A stretch of DNA of 64,000 nt from contig NZ_QPMM01000001.1 in the NCBI RefSeq assembly GCF_003419895.1, forward strand, positions 124,001 through 188,000. The letters are read 5' to 3'. The notes beneath the pieces were generated by a model. The model saw only the letters and a program-made list of their open reading frames with translations, searched no databases and was not told the DNA's origin. A program made the translations under genes and the position numbers. Origin of the DNA: Chitinophaga silvatica (GTDB lineage: Bacteria; Bacteroidota; Bacteroidia; Chitinophagales; Chitinophagaceae). Positions 1 through 8,465 of this stretch are shown piece by piece (position 1 is the stretch's first letter; each line of letters opens with the position of its first letter).

Positions 1-2325
1 AAAGCGATGAACTCAGGGTTGGATAGCCTTAGCAAAATAAATAACCGCAAACAGATAAGAGATCTGTTGATGCAGCGTGGTATGCTCAATCAGTATAACG
101 TTAGCATACGCGGAGGTGGTGAAAGGTCTAAGACTTATGCTTCCGTAATGTATGAAAACAATAAGGGCAACTTCATCAAAAATGGGTATGAAAGATATAA
201 TCTCAATCTCCAAAACGATTTTAAGCTAACTAAGTTTGCGGAGTTTACCCTGGGGGCTAATCTTCAATATAAAAAAACAGAAAGCAGCGGAGCTTCACTA
301 AGTGAACTCTCCGATCTGTCGCCATATGAAACCCTGCTAAACCCTAATGGAACTTACAGCGTGAACCTGAATACTTACAACAGGGAACAGCTTAGTCTGA
401 TACCTTATGACAAGTTTCCATATAGCGATTGGTCCTATAACCTGCTTAGAGAAGTTCGTGGCAGAAAGCTGATGAATGAAAGTATGAACGCCAGAATACA
501 GGCTGGACTGAAGCTTCGTTTGCTCAAAGGATTAACTTTCGATTCCCGTTTTCAATATGAGCGAAACAAATCCGACTATGCAGATTATTACGATGAATCT
601 ACCTTCTATGTACGTAGCCTGGTGAATTCAATGACCGAGTATAATACTACTACAGAAAAGGTTGGAAGATCGTTTATCCCTAAAGGTGGAATCCTGCGTC
701 CAAGGACCATCAATAATAAACCGGTGAGCCGTAATGATCTGGAAAGCTTCCTGTTTCGTAATCAACTGAACTTCGATAAGACCATCAATCGCAAGCATGC
801 AATCGCAGCAATCGCTGGTATGGAAATCTCGGAGTATACCACCAACATAGTTGGTAACCCATATGTTTATGGTTATTATTCAGATAAACTTCAGGCTACA
901 GTGCCTCCTTATGGCTATGGCGGTTCTTTATCTCCATTAACAGATTTTACAGGATATCCTACTGTTATCTCTGGTGGTAATACCGTATTTCAATGGCAGA
1001 AAGATAAGTATGTGTCTTTCTATGGAAATGCTTCCTATACTTATAATTATAAATATTCTATTTCCGGAAGCGTTCGTAGTGATGCCTCCAACTTTATTAC
1101 CGATAATCCAAAATTGCGTTGGTCTCCACTCTGGTCGGTAGGTGCTAAATGGAATGCGAAGGAAGAATCATTTTTATCAGATATAAAGAAGATAGATAGA
1201 TTGGAACTTCGACTTACCTATGGTAAAAATGGTAATGTTGAAAGATCAACTTCTACTCAGGCATTACTATCTGTAGGTAACAGTATCAATGCCAGCACAG
1301 GAACCATCACAGCTACTGTTGCCAACAACGGTAATCCTAGCTTGCGCTGGGAAAAAACAACCACCACTAACCTGGGTATCGATTATGCCTTATTGGGAAA
1401 TAAGCTTTTTGGATCTGTAGATGTCTATAATAAAGTAGGTGAAGGAATTATCGGTGAAATCGCCCTCCCCGCAGCTACCGGAACTAAAAGCCAGCGATTT
1501 AACAATGCTGGAATTGTAAACAGAGGTATTGAGGTTTCCTTCGGTACCAGTGTAGAAATACCTAATACGCCTATACGTTATACAACTACTATTAACTATG
1601 CTTATAACCGGAACCGGATTACCAGCCTGTATAATCCATTAAGCTATACCTATCAGATACTGAGTGGGGCATTTGTGGAAGGCCGGCCAGTGAATTCTAT
1701 ATACTCATTTACCTATATGGGAATGAAAGATGGTGTTCCACAGGTAGCAGGTCCGAAAGGAGTACCTTATTCTTTCAATGATGTTTCCCTTTACAATACA
1801 TCACTGGGCTTGCCATATCTGAATTATGAAGGAACCAGCACACCACCTCATACGCTTGGTTGGGTAAATACAGTTCAGGTACAAAACTTTACCCTCACTG
1901 CTATTTTTGTTGGTAAAATGGGTGGTGTATACCGTAATCAGACCTTCGATTACGCGTCTACTATAGGATTTGGAAAAACTCTTGTAAACAGATGGGTAAA
2001 GGATGTATTGGATGGCGATCCAACGATTCCGGGATTTGCATTGCCTAATGAACCTAAGTTGTATCTGTGGGATAGATATTCTCCAAACTTAAGCTCACTG
2101 GTTGAAAGTTCTTCTTACATAGAATGTAAGGAACTGACACTGGAATATGCGCTTTCCCGCAAAATAGCTAAGTCGGCCCACCTGAATAACGCAAAAGCAT
2201 TTATTCAAACCAGAGATCTGGGATTGATTTGGGCAGCCAATAAAAATGGCTATAACCCAGACTGGCTGCCAGGAACAAACAGACCAGTTCAATCATATAC
2301 AATTGGTGTTAACCTTCAATTCTAA
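1..2325 (+). CDS. SusC/RagA family TonB-linked outer membrane protein (5' truncated by window)
   Basis: This is the C-terminal part of a SusC-type TonB-dependent outer membrane transporter. The reading frame is open from base 1, so the gene starts upstream of the window; the ATG at 7 is internal. About 775 residues are visible and hold the end of the plug and the beta-barrel. Typical SusC traits include alternating aromatic strands, the late-barrel pattern with KELTLEY, and a C-terminal strand ending in NLQF with a terminal Phe. The signal peptide, carboxypeptidase-like domain and TonB box would lie outside. The SusD partner follows after 6 bases, so the two are co-transcribed and should form a SusCD importer. 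The substrate cannot be read from this part. Confidence 0.93.
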   Translation, partial: KAMNSGLDSLSKINNRKQIRDLLMQRGMLNQYNVSIRGGGERSKTYASVMYENNKGNFIKNGYERYNLNLQNDFKLTKFAEFTLGANLQYKKTESSGASLSELSDLSPYETLLNPNGTYSVNLNTYNREQLSLIPYDKFPYSDWSYNLLREVRGRKLMNESMNARIQAGLKLRLLKGLTFDSRFQYERNKSDYADYYDESTFYVRSLVNSMTEYNTTTEKVGRSFIPKGGILRPRTINNKPVSRNDLESFLFRNQLNFDKTINRKHAIAAIAGMEISEYTTNIVGNPYVYGYYSDKLQATVPPYGYGGSLSPLTDFTGYPTVISGGNTVFQWQKDKYVSFYGNASYTYNYKYSISGSVRSDASNFITDNPKLRWSPLWSVGAKWNAKEESFLSDIKKIDRLELRLTYGKNGNVERSTSTQALLSVGNSINASTGTITATVANNGNPSLRWEKTTTTNLGIDYALLGNKLFGSVDVYNKVGEGIIGEIALPAATGTKSQRFNNAGIVNRGIEVSFGTSVEIPNTPIRYTTTINYAYNRNRITSLYNPLSYTYQILSGAFVEGRPVNSIYSFTYMGMKDGVPQVAGPKGVPYSFNDVSLYNTSLGLPYLNYEGTSTPPHTLGWVNTVQVQNFTLTAIFVGKMGGVYRNQTFDYASTIGFGKTLVNRWVKDVLDGDPTIPGFALPNEPKLYLWDRYSPNLSSLVESSSYIECKELTLEYALSRKIAKSAHLNNAKAFIQTRDLGLIWAANKNGYNPDWLPGTNRPVQSYTIGVNLQF

Positions 2326-2331
2326 ACTGAA

Positions 2332-3798
2332 ATGATGATGAAGATGAAAAAAACAGTATGGATAATCGCCGGAGCGATGACACTGGTCAGTTGTAAAAAA
2401 TACCTGGCAGAAGAGCCTAATAAAGAAGTAAGTATACAAACGGTATCTCAGCTGGAAGCTTTGGTAGATAATGCTCCGCTGTTTGCCTATGAGAATAACC
2501 AGACAGCTTGTTTTTCCAGTGATGATTATGAAATCACAAAGGAAGCATATAAGCTCAATCCGGGAGCATTTTCAGCAAATACACTTCAGTACTATGTTTT
2601 CAGTAAGGATGGAGTAGCTGATATGGCATCGGATGATTTCTGGACAGGTGAATATAAAAAGATCTTCACTGCAAATCTGATCCTGAAAAATATAGATAAG
2701 GTAAGTGGCGATGATGCTACCAGAGCAAGAGTAAAGGCAGATGCTTATTTTATCAGAGCTATGTCATATTGGGCAATGGCTAATTTTTATTGCGCTCCTT
2801 ATTCGGCTAAAAACCTCAATGAATTAGGGTTACCGCTAAAGAAAACCATTGAGTATACCGAGTCGCTTAAACGCGCCACACTTAAAGAAACCTACGATTT
2901 TATCCTGTCCGACATTGCGGAGGCAGAAAAGGTTACTTATGAAGATGTAGATCCGAGAAGGGCATGGCGAGTTAGTAAAAAAGCTATAGCAGCATTCAAA
3001 AGCAGGTACTATCTGTTTATTGGCGATTACGCAAAGGCAGTTGAACAGGCCGACCTGGCGTTGGGCTCAAATAGTGTTAAGTTGGTAGATTTCAATACAA
3101 TCAAAGCCGGGATAACAAGGAACTTCAGTAATCCGGCTGCTACTTTGCAATATTGTGAACTGTATACCTGGAATTCAACACTCTTTCTGTTTTGGCAGGA
3201 AATGTATTACAGCCGTTTTACCCAAAACAGATCCTGGTATGCGCCAAGTGCGGCTTTAATGAATAGCTACGATGCGGGTAATGATATGCGTTATAAATTG
3301 TTATTCATTCAGAATGGAGGACGCGAATTTTCTATTGTAACGCCAATGACTGCACGTTATATTCATTTCAATACCGGATATTACATTCCGGCAGGTTTTA
3401 CCCGTGGTGAAGTGTTGCTTAATAAAGCGGAAGCATTGGCTCGTTTAGGTGATGTAGCCGGCGCTATGGAGGCTGCAAATCTTCTGCGTGTCAAGCGTAT
3501 GAGTACTTATGTACCGCTTGCTGCTAATGGAAAGGATGAAGCTATACGCCAGGTACTGGCAGAAAGAAGACGTGAATTTCCTTTTTCTATGCGCTGGTAC
3601 GACATCCGACGTCTAAGTGTGAATGACTATACAGGAGATGAGATCACAGTAACGAGAGACTTCTATAATGTTACAGCAACCGGTACAGATGTTAATACGC
3701 CAAAAACGTATACGCTCGACAGTAAGAGGATGCTTGTACCTATTAATACTGTTGAAATCAATTCAAGTAACGGACAAATTGCGCAAAACCCTTATTAA
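2332..3798 (+). CDS. SusD/RagB family nutrient-binding lipoprotein
   Basis: A 488-residue SusD-family surface lipoprotein that acts as the lid and substrate-binding partner of the SusC protein just upstream. The N-terminus is a lipoprotein signal with lipobox LVSC (Cys21), followed by the KKYLAEEPN segment that resembles the SusD mature start. The helical TPR-like core and the late-domain stretch ERRREFPFSMRWYDIRR match the conserved SusD C-terminal region (RxxEFxxEGxRWxDLxR). It lies 6 bases after the SusC stop and 19 bases before the thioredoxin-like gene, so a three-gene operon is likely. The ligand is unknown. Confidence 0.93.
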   Translation: MMMKMKKTVWIIAGAMTLVSCKKYLAEEPNKEVSIQTVSQLEALVDNAPLFAYENNQTACFSSDDYEITKEAYKLNPGAFSANTLQYYVFSKDGVADMASDDFWTGEYKKIFTANLILKNIDKVSGDDATRARVKADAYFIRAMSYWAMANFYCAPYSAKNLNELGLPLKKTIEYTESLKRATLKETYDFILSDIAEAEKVTYEDVDPRRAWRVSKKAIAAFKSRYYLFIGDYAKAVEQADLALGSNSVKLVDFNTIKAGITRNFSNPAATLQYCELYTWNSTLFLFWQEMYYSRFTQNRSWYAPSAALMNSYDAGNDMRYKLLFIQNGGREFSIVTPMTARYIHFNTGYYIPAGFTRGEVLLNKAEALARLGDVAGAMEAANLLRVKRMSTYVPLAANGKDEAIRQVLAERRREFPFSMRWYDIRRLSVNDYTGDEITVTRDFYNVTATGTDVNTPKTYTLDSKRMLVPINTVEINSSNGQIAQNPY

Positions 3799-3817
3799 CT
3801 AATTTCAATCCATTTTT

Positions 3818-5335
3818 ATGAATAAAATCTTTTCAATAATAGTAGCCGGTAGCATTTTGCTTCCTGGCTATGTATTCAGTCAGAAAAAACACGATAAGCC
3901 ACAGGTAAGCGCAGCAGAGCTGAAGAAGCTTGCAGCGGCAGTTCAGGCAAGTCCGGACAGTTTGAGCTTCCATGAAGAATATATTAAGGGAGGAGGCGCA
4001 GATAATCCGGCTGTAGTAGCACAATATCAGAAGTGGATGAAGATGTTCCCAAAGAACCCTCATGTACCTTTTGCTATCGCTAATGCCTATCTAGATGAGG
4101 AAAGCCCTAAAGCAAAGCCATATCTGGATAAAGTAGTAGCAATAGATCCTAAGTATGCGGAAGCCTGGGAAGGTTTATGGATAGATGCTCAACGCTGGGG
4201 ACAGTTTACACAGGGAGTAGAATATCTGCGTCGTGCAACGGAAGCAGATCCTAAAAATGGCGGCTATGCTTTTTATTATGCAGAAAGTATGAGAGAGAGC
4301 GATCCGGCAAAACATGAAGCGATGATCCTGGATGTGGCAAAAAGATTCCCGGATAGTGAGCGTGGTGCGCAGGCTCTTTATTGGCTTGCAGCCAGAGGAA
4401 AAGGAAACGACTATAAAATTAAAATATTTGAATTACTGAAGAACAGCTACGATCCTGCTAAATTCAACTGGTCATCCAGTGGAATGAGCAGTTATTATCA
4501 CCTGTTAATTAGTACTGATCCGGTTAAAGCAATGACACTGGCTGCTGACATGGCAACAAAAGGTTCCGATGATAATCAGAACTGGCTGAGAAATACAGCA
4601 AATGCCGCTTCATATGCACTGGCTAAAAGTCTGATTGCTGAAGGTAAAGGTGCGGCTGCGTTGGAGCAATTAAAAGGCGTAAATATGCCATGGTACACCA
4701 GTTCCAGAGAAGATGTTGTTTTATTAAAGACACAGGCATATGCGCTTACAAATAAAGCTGCGGCTTATGATAGCCTAAGGGTTCAATTCCAAAAAATTCC
4801 TGCTGTAAAATTATATGAAGGATTATTGGCTTACGGAAAAGAGCTAGGTAAAAGTGCAGACCAGGTAGCTAAGGATACCTGGCAGGTACTACAGGATTCT
4901 TCCAAACAGGCAACAGAATTTAGTCTGAGAAATTACTTCACAAACCAACCATCAGCAATAGCCGATTACAAAGGCAAAGTTGTTTTGTTGACCTACTGGT
5001 TCCCGGGTTGCGGGCCTTGCAGAGGTGAGTTCCCTCACTTCGAAAATGTAATCAGAAAGTTTAAAGGACAAGCTGTTGATTATGTAGGTATCAACATCGT
5101 TTCGGGGCAGAACGACTATGTGCTTCCTTTCCTGAAAGGAAGTGGTTATAGTTTTACTCCGCTCGAAGATGTGGAAGGCCGCAACAAGGGTAACCTCAAT
5201 AACAGGGGAGCAGCGCCTGTAAATTTCCTGCTGGATCAGCAGGGCAGAATTATCTTTTCTAACTTCCGTATAGATGGAGGAAATGAAGATCTGCTTGAAT
5301 TAATGATCAACCTGGTGCTGAAGCGTCAGGCATAG
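3818..5335 (+). CDS. Secreted TPR plus TlpA-like thioredoxin-fold protein
   Basis: A 505-residue protein with a signal peptide (residues 1-21, ending YVFSQ). Residues about 30-370 form helical repeats resembling TPRs (for example NPHVPFAIANAYLDEE and DPKYAEAWEGLW). Residues about 375-505 are a TlpA/AhpC-TSA-type thioredoxin fold. The active site CGPC is at 398-401 in WFPGCGPCRGEFPHF, and the cis-proline loop AAPVNF is near 467. It is expected to be a periplasmic thiol-disulfide oxidoreductase. It is the third gene of the SusCD operon; such redox proteins often accompany RagAB/SusCD pairs in Bacteroidota. That the repeats recruit a substrate protein is inference. Confidence 0.85.
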   Translation: MNKIFSIIVAGSILLPGYVFSQKKHDKPQVSAAELKKLAAAVQASPDSLSFHEEYIKGGGADNPAVVAQYQKWMKMFPKNPHVPFAIANAYLDEESPKAKPYLDKVVAIDPKYAEAWEGLWIDAQRWGQFTQGVEYLRRATEADPKNGGYAFYYAESMRESDPAKHEAMILDVAKRFPDSERGAQALYWLAARGKGNDYKIKIFELLKNSYDPAKFNWSSSGMSSYYHLLISTDPVKAMTLAADMATKGSDDNQNWLRNTANAASYALAKSLIAEGKGAAALEQLKGVNMPWYTSSREDVVLLKTQAYALTNKAAAYDSLRVQFQKIPAVKLYEGLLAYGKELGKSADQVAKDTWQVLQDSSKQATEFSLRNYFTNQPSAIADYKGKVVLLTYWFPGCGPCRGEFPHFENVIRKFKGQAVDYVGINIVSGQNDYVLPFLKGSGYSFTPLEDVEGRNKGNLNNRGAAPVNFLLDQQGRIIFSNFRIDGGNEDLLELMINLVLKRQA

Positions 5336-5360
5336 TAAGATGCTAACTTTCGCCAATCCT

Positions 5361-5408
5361 AAGCAAAATGGGGCTGTTCTCAATATTGAGCAGCCTCTTT
5401 TGCTTTTA
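5361..5408 (+). terminator. Rho-independent terminator of the SusCD-thioredoxin operon
   Basis: Imperfect long hairpin 26 bases after the thioredoxin gene stop. GCAAAA pairs with TTTTGC at the base, GGCTG with CAGCC in the middle and CTCAAT with ATTGAG at the top, followed by TTTTAT. Confidence 0.75.
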
Positions 5409-5464
5409 TAGAGTATAATTAATTATGAACAGTCGGCGCCGTGAAAAGGATGAATTCCGGGAAT

Positions 5465-5496
5465 AAAAAAAGGACATCTCTCAAGAGATGTCCTTT
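5465..5496 (-). terminator. Terminator of tRNA-His
   Basis: Perfect 12-bp hairpin AAAGGACATCTC / GAGATGTCCTTT with a TCAA loop, just past the tRNA 3' end. On the minus strand it is followed by a run of Ts. Confidence 0.85.
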
Positions 5497-5499
5497 AGG

Positions 5500-5573
5500 G
5501 TGATTGAAGGGTTTCGAACCCTCGACCCTCAGAACCACAATCTGATGCTCTAACCAACTGAGCTACAACCACC
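5500..5573 (-). tRNA. tRNA-His (GTG)
   Basis: The minus strand folds into a complete cloverleaf. The acceptor is GTGGTTG/CAATCAC, with an extra 5' G opposite discriminator C, the hallmark of tRNA-His. The D arm is GCTC..GAGC, the anticodon stem TCAGA/TCTGA has loop TTGTGGT (anticodon GTG), and the T arm carries GTTCGAAAC. CCA is not encoded. The gene is monocistronic, with its own promoter and terminator. Confidence 0.97.
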
Positions 5574-5594
5574 GTTTATTTGTTTAAGGGAGTG

Positions 5595-5627
5595 CAAAGA
5601 TAAGGGAATCGGAATTTAAATTCCAAA
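5595..5627 (-). promoter_or_regulatory. Bacteroidota-type promoter of tRNA-His
   Basis: On the minus strand a -33-like TTTG (5624-5627) is followed 21 bases later by TATCTTTG (5595-5602), a match to the Bacteroidota -7 consensus TAnnTTTG. It sits 21 bases before the tRNA 5' end. The spacer contains the perfect palindrome GGAATTTAAATTCC (5611-5624). Confidence 0.75.
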
Positions 5628-5766
5628 TACTTCTCAAAATTTTTTTTCAATAGGTTATACATTATGAATTTATTAGGATCGAAACGCCGGTAATTATTTT
5701 TAGAAATTCTTATATAATTATTGATTTTTATGCAATGAAATTTTTTAGATTGAATTACATGAGCGG

Positions 5767-5797
5767 TTGGAGCAGACCCAAAAAATAGTTATCTTTG
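5767..5797 (+). promoter_or_regulatory. Bacteroidota-type promoter for the 6009 gene
   Basis: TTG (5767-5769) and TATCTTTG (5790-5797) with a 20-base spacer. The -7 box with its flanks (TTATCTTTGCAC) is identical to that of the tRNA-His promoter and points the other way. Transcription from here would give a leader of roughly 200 bases before the gene at 6009. Confidence 0.65.
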
Positions 5798-6008
5798 CAC
5801 ACTTTCCCATTCCATTCCCAATTTACTAACTTATTGATTTTCAGACTGAATGTTGTGTAATAACATCGGTACAATGTTGGTATTTAAACATTGTGTGGGT
5901 GTTTAGACAGGAGATGTTAACCAGATTAGAAAAATTAACAAATTCCCTTTCGTTTTTATTTGATTGTTGATATATAGTGTTAAGAATTTTTTAATTGTAT
6001 AATGTGTT
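5798..6008 (+). other. Long untranslated leader with inverted repeats
   Basis: No ORF is convincing here. It contains ACAATGTT (5871-5878) and its exact reverse complement AACATTGT (5887-5894), separated by 8 bases. Just upstream there is a smaller ATGTT/AACAT pair. The rest is AT-rich. No known riboswitch class is recognised. Confidence 0.45.
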
Positions 6009-7214
6009 ATGGATCAGCTAAAACTGAAGTTACAGGAGTATTATCAGCGTTACCAACAAATGGATCAGCGGGTGAAGCCTGGAAAGGAGGAGCCTGGTTT
6101 TGAGGATGTGCTGGACATGGAGACTGATATTTTATCACAATTTGGGTTACCGACCTCAAGGCGTTTTGTACAGATCTTACATGATTTCGTGCATCATGCA
6201 CACGTAAACGAACAGCTGCTGGATTACGTCAGTAAAAAACTGCGTACCGCTGCCCGTAAGTACTTGCTGTCACCGGTGATCTCTGACATCGATTTGTTGG
6301 AGAGTGCTAAGGAACAGAAAAGGAGCCCTTACGATGTGTTACCAGAGCTTGGATACCCCGTGCAGGACTATGCGCTTTTTCTCATTGGCGAATTATTCTA
6401 TCGTCGCAATATGACAGCCAATGATGTGCTCGATGAGCTTAAGAAAATGCAGCACTTCGATAGCTGGAATGATCTGGCTTTACTGAGTAAAATGCATAAC
6501 CACGCCACGCATGAACTCTACACCAAGTTGAAGAAACAGGAGTTACGGTTTGTGGATGATTTTATCCAGTACGTACATAAGCAAACAGCCTCCAGGCTTG
6601 TTAATAAACGTGCTACACCATTAGAAGAAGGATATACTCCCAACTATAAAACTATTACCAAGGTTCAGGTAGAAGATATCATCTTTGATGAAAATACTAC
6701 CCCCAGCCTTTTTGGTAAAATTAAAAGTGGCAGAGGCTATGCCCGTATTACCATCAGCCTTGAGTTTTCTGAACTAAACCAGATCCTCATGAGCAGTGAT
6801 GAGCTAGGTTTGGAAATCAGTAATCATATCAAGAAAAGATTGGCTACTCCAAATGTTGAAAAGCCAATGGTAATCGATATCCGCGCAGAATTCGGCGATG
6901 TACTTAAACTGGATAACTGTTATCTCGAAGTATATAAACCACAGCATAGAGAAGGTAAGAAATGGATAGAAGATAAAGACAACTTCTACTTCGTCGATAA
7001 AATCCTTTCCAAGAAAGAGTTCGAAAAAAGAACCAAAGATGCTGAAGTAAAACGTAAGATCCAGGAATGCCTGGAACTGATCGGTGGTTCATATGTATAC
7101 TATCAAAGGTTACGTCGTTTAGGCATTACCGATGATGAAGCAAAACTTAGGGCCGGCTTACAGGATGAATTGCTCTTTAAACTTTCTTACTTCCTGAATA
7201 AAGTAAAAGAGTAA
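6009..7214 (+). CDS. Conserved uncharacterised protein, 401 aa
   Basis: I do not recognise the family. The protein is soluble, with no signal peptide or membrane segment. The N-terminal 60 residues are helical and charged (LKLKLQEYYQRYQQMDQR). A helical middle runs to about residue 200. A probable alpha/beta section lies at about 210-310 and a basic, charged C-terminus carries KKEFEKRTKDAEVKRK. It has many Lys, Glu and Tyr residues and no obvious catalytic motif. The ATG at 6009 is the natural start. The gene stands alone, with its own promoter and leader upstream and a strong terminator downstream, so it is probably monocistronic and cytoplasmic. Confidence 0.8.
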   Translation: MDQLKLKLQEYYQRYQQMDQRVKPGKEEPGFEDVLDMETDILSQFGLPTSRRFVQILHDFVHHAHVNEQLLDYVSKKLRTAARKYLLSPVISDIDLLESAKEQKRSPYDVLPELGYPVQDYALFLIGELFYRRNMTANDVLDELKKMQHFDSWNDLALLSKMHNHATHELYTKLKKQELRFVDDFIQYVHKQTASRLVNKRATPLEEGYTPNYKTITKVQVEDIIFDENTTPSLFGKIKSGRGYARITISLEFSELNQILMSSDELGLEISNHIKKRLATPNVEKPMVIDIRAEFGDVLKLDNCYLEVYKPQHREGKKWIEDKDNFYFVDKILSKKEFEKRTKDAEVKRKIQECLELIGGSYVYYQRLRRLGITDDEAKLRAGLQDELLFKLSYFLNKVKE

Positions 7215-7235
7215 AACAATTCATCAAAATAATAT

Positions 7236-7276
7236 TAAAGGGCCTGTCTCAAAAATCCTTGAGACAGGCCCTCTTT
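7236..7276 (+). terminator. Strong rho-independent terminator
   Basis: A perfect stem GGGCCTGTCTCAA / TTGAGACAGGCCC with loop AAATCC, followed by TCTTTAATT, 25 bases after the stop at 7214. Confidence 0.85.
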
Positions 7277-7357
7277 AATTAGGTGCTCCTGGTAAACCTA
7301 TTCTTCCCCTCAAACCCTTTATTTACTTTTGATATATACCATTTCTATGGCAATTTT

Positions 7358-7485
7358 GCGTTTATGCCTTCTCAGGCTCTTCACAACTTTTGATAATCCA
7401 CTTTTCCGGTGTAGCCATTCTTCGTTTATGCCTTCACAGACCTTTTGATGATCCTGTTGTCTTTCTTCGTTTATACCTCTCAATC
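7358..7485. repeat. Three degenerate direct repeats (GTTTATGCCTTC unit)
   Basis: Copies begin at 7358, 7422 and 7468, around the motif TCGTTTATGCCTTCACAG; the third is the most diverged. Copies one and two also share the downstream stretch CTTTTGATAATCC / CTTTTGATGATCC. The 7277-7587 stretch otherwise shows no credible gene. A short minus-strand ORF crosses it and encodes the repeats as a GINEE-like motif, but it has no other sign of being coding. Confidence 0.55.
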
Positions 7486-7552
7486 CCCTGCCTCCAACCA
7501 TCATACTATTAGCGCTTCGTATAGTCTTTCCAGCTACATCAAAATATTTATT

Positions 7553-7595
7553 AACCCTACTGACATAGGGTTGTCAAACCCCCGTTCTACATTTG
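7553..7595 (+). promoter_or_regulatory. Hairpin plus TACATTTG promoter element before the VOC gene
   Basis: A perfect inverted repeat AACCCTA (7553-7559) / TAGGGTT (7566-7572) with loop CTGACA sits just upstream of TACATTTG (7588-7595), which matches the Bacteroidota -7 box. The VOC gene starts 32 bases later. The -33 element is not clear. The inverted repeat could be an operator. Confidence 0.5.
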
Positions 7596-7626
7596 TTTTA
7601 TCATTAAACCTATATAAAACTATCCA

Positions 7627-8052
7627 ATGGCACAAGCATCAGTATTACGGGGAATTGCAACTATTACATTTTATGCCGAAGATCACGCGGCCGCAAAGAA
7701 ATGGTACTCCGAATTTCTAGGTATGGCTCCGTATTTCGACATGCCAGGCTATTTCGAATTCCGCCTGGGCGATTACCAGCACGAGTTGGGTATAATTGAC
7801 AGCAAATACGCTCCCGCAGCCAGATCAACTGAACCAGGCGGTGCAGTCACTTACTGGCATGTAGATGACATCCAGGCAACTTTCGACAAACTGATAGCAT
7901 TGGGTGCTAAGGAATTTGAACCTATTACTCAACGTGGCCAGGAAGGTAGCGGATTTGCTACCGCTGCTCTAACAGACCCTTTCAGCAATATCATAGGAAT
8001 CATGACTAACCCACATTATCTGGAAATATTAAAACAAAAAGCAGCCTTATAG
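7627..8052 (+). CDS. VOC family (glyoxalase/bleomycin resistance-like) protein
   Basis: A 141-residue vicinal oxygen chelate protein. It shows the two half-repeats of the fold: TITFYAEDHAAAKKWYSEFLGM (pattern visible near residues 9-30) and a second half containing TYWHVDDIQATFDKLIALGA and DPFSNIIGIM. Members bind a metal and act as dioxygenases, isomerases or drug-binding proteins, and the substrate cannot be told here. It is cytosolic. Its stop is 2 bases before the start of the YdeI-like gene, so the two are translationally coupled. Confidence 0.88.
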   Translation: MAQASVLRGIATITFYAEDHAAAKKWYSEFLGMAPYFDMPGYFEFRLGDYQHELGIIDSKYAPAARSTEPGGAVTYWHVDDIQATFDKLIALGAKEFEPITQRGQEGSGFATAALTDPFSNIIGIMTNPHYLEILKQKAAL

Positions 8053-8054
8053 TT

Positions 8055-8426
8055 ATGGAAACAATGGACGGAAGACAAGCTGTATACGCCACTTCAAGGG
8101 AAGAATGGCGGAAGTGGCTGGACGAAAACTCTCAAACGGAAGTTGGTGTATGGCTGATTCAATATCACAAAAAAAGTAAAGTACCCTGCATCTCCCTGAT
8201 CGATGCCACTGAAGAAGCATTATGCTTCGGATGGATAGATAGTAAAGCCAAAAAAAGGAATGACGAAAGCTTCTATCTGACATTTACTCCACGTAAAGCC
8301 AAAAGCAAATGGAGCAAACCTAATATAGAAAGGGCAGAACGAATGATGGCAACAGGCCTGATGACAAAACATGGCCTGGAAAAGATTGAGCTGGCAAAAC
8401 GTACAGGCATGTGGGTGGAGGAGTAA
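8055..8426 (+). CDS. YdeI/OmpD-associated family protein, C-terminally short
   Basis: A 123-residue protein matching the N-terminal part of the YdeI/OmpD-associated family. Visible family marks are WRKWLDEN, EEALCFGWIDSKAKK, FTPRKAKSKWSKPN and GLMTKHGLEKIELAK. Full-length members run to about 190 residues and end with a helical region carrying an AKRPETR-like motif. Here the protein stops at MWVEE, and no remnant of the missing part is visible downstream, so it is either a natural short form or a clean truncation. Its function is unknown; E. coli YdeI is linked to resistance to peptides and oxidants. It is the second gene of the VOC operon. Confidence 0.85.
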   Translation: METMDGRQAVYATSREEWRKWLDENSQTEVGVWLIQYHKKSKVPCISLIDATEEALCFGWIDSKAKKRNDESFYLTFTPRKAKSKWSKPNIERAERMMATGLMTKHGLEKIELAKRTGMWVEE

Positions 8427-8465
8427 GTTTTTCACAAAAAATCTCCTTAAGTTTGAAGAAAAAAA

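Noticed and set aside
7358-7485. Possible CRISPR-like array
   Set aside because: Only three diverged copies with unequal spacing, and no cas genes in the window.
7319-7504. Minus-strand ORF across the degenerate repeats
   Set aside because: Its open frame follows from the repeat sequence itself; no ribosome binding site, no homology and no neighbours to support it.
7445-7720. 91-aa plus-strand ORF overlapping the VOC start
   Set aside because: It runs out of frame into the VOC gene, and the VOC start at 7627 is well supported.
8427-8465. Frameshifted remainder of the YdeI-like protein
   Set aside because: The 39 bases after the stop encode nothing resembling the missing tail in any frame.
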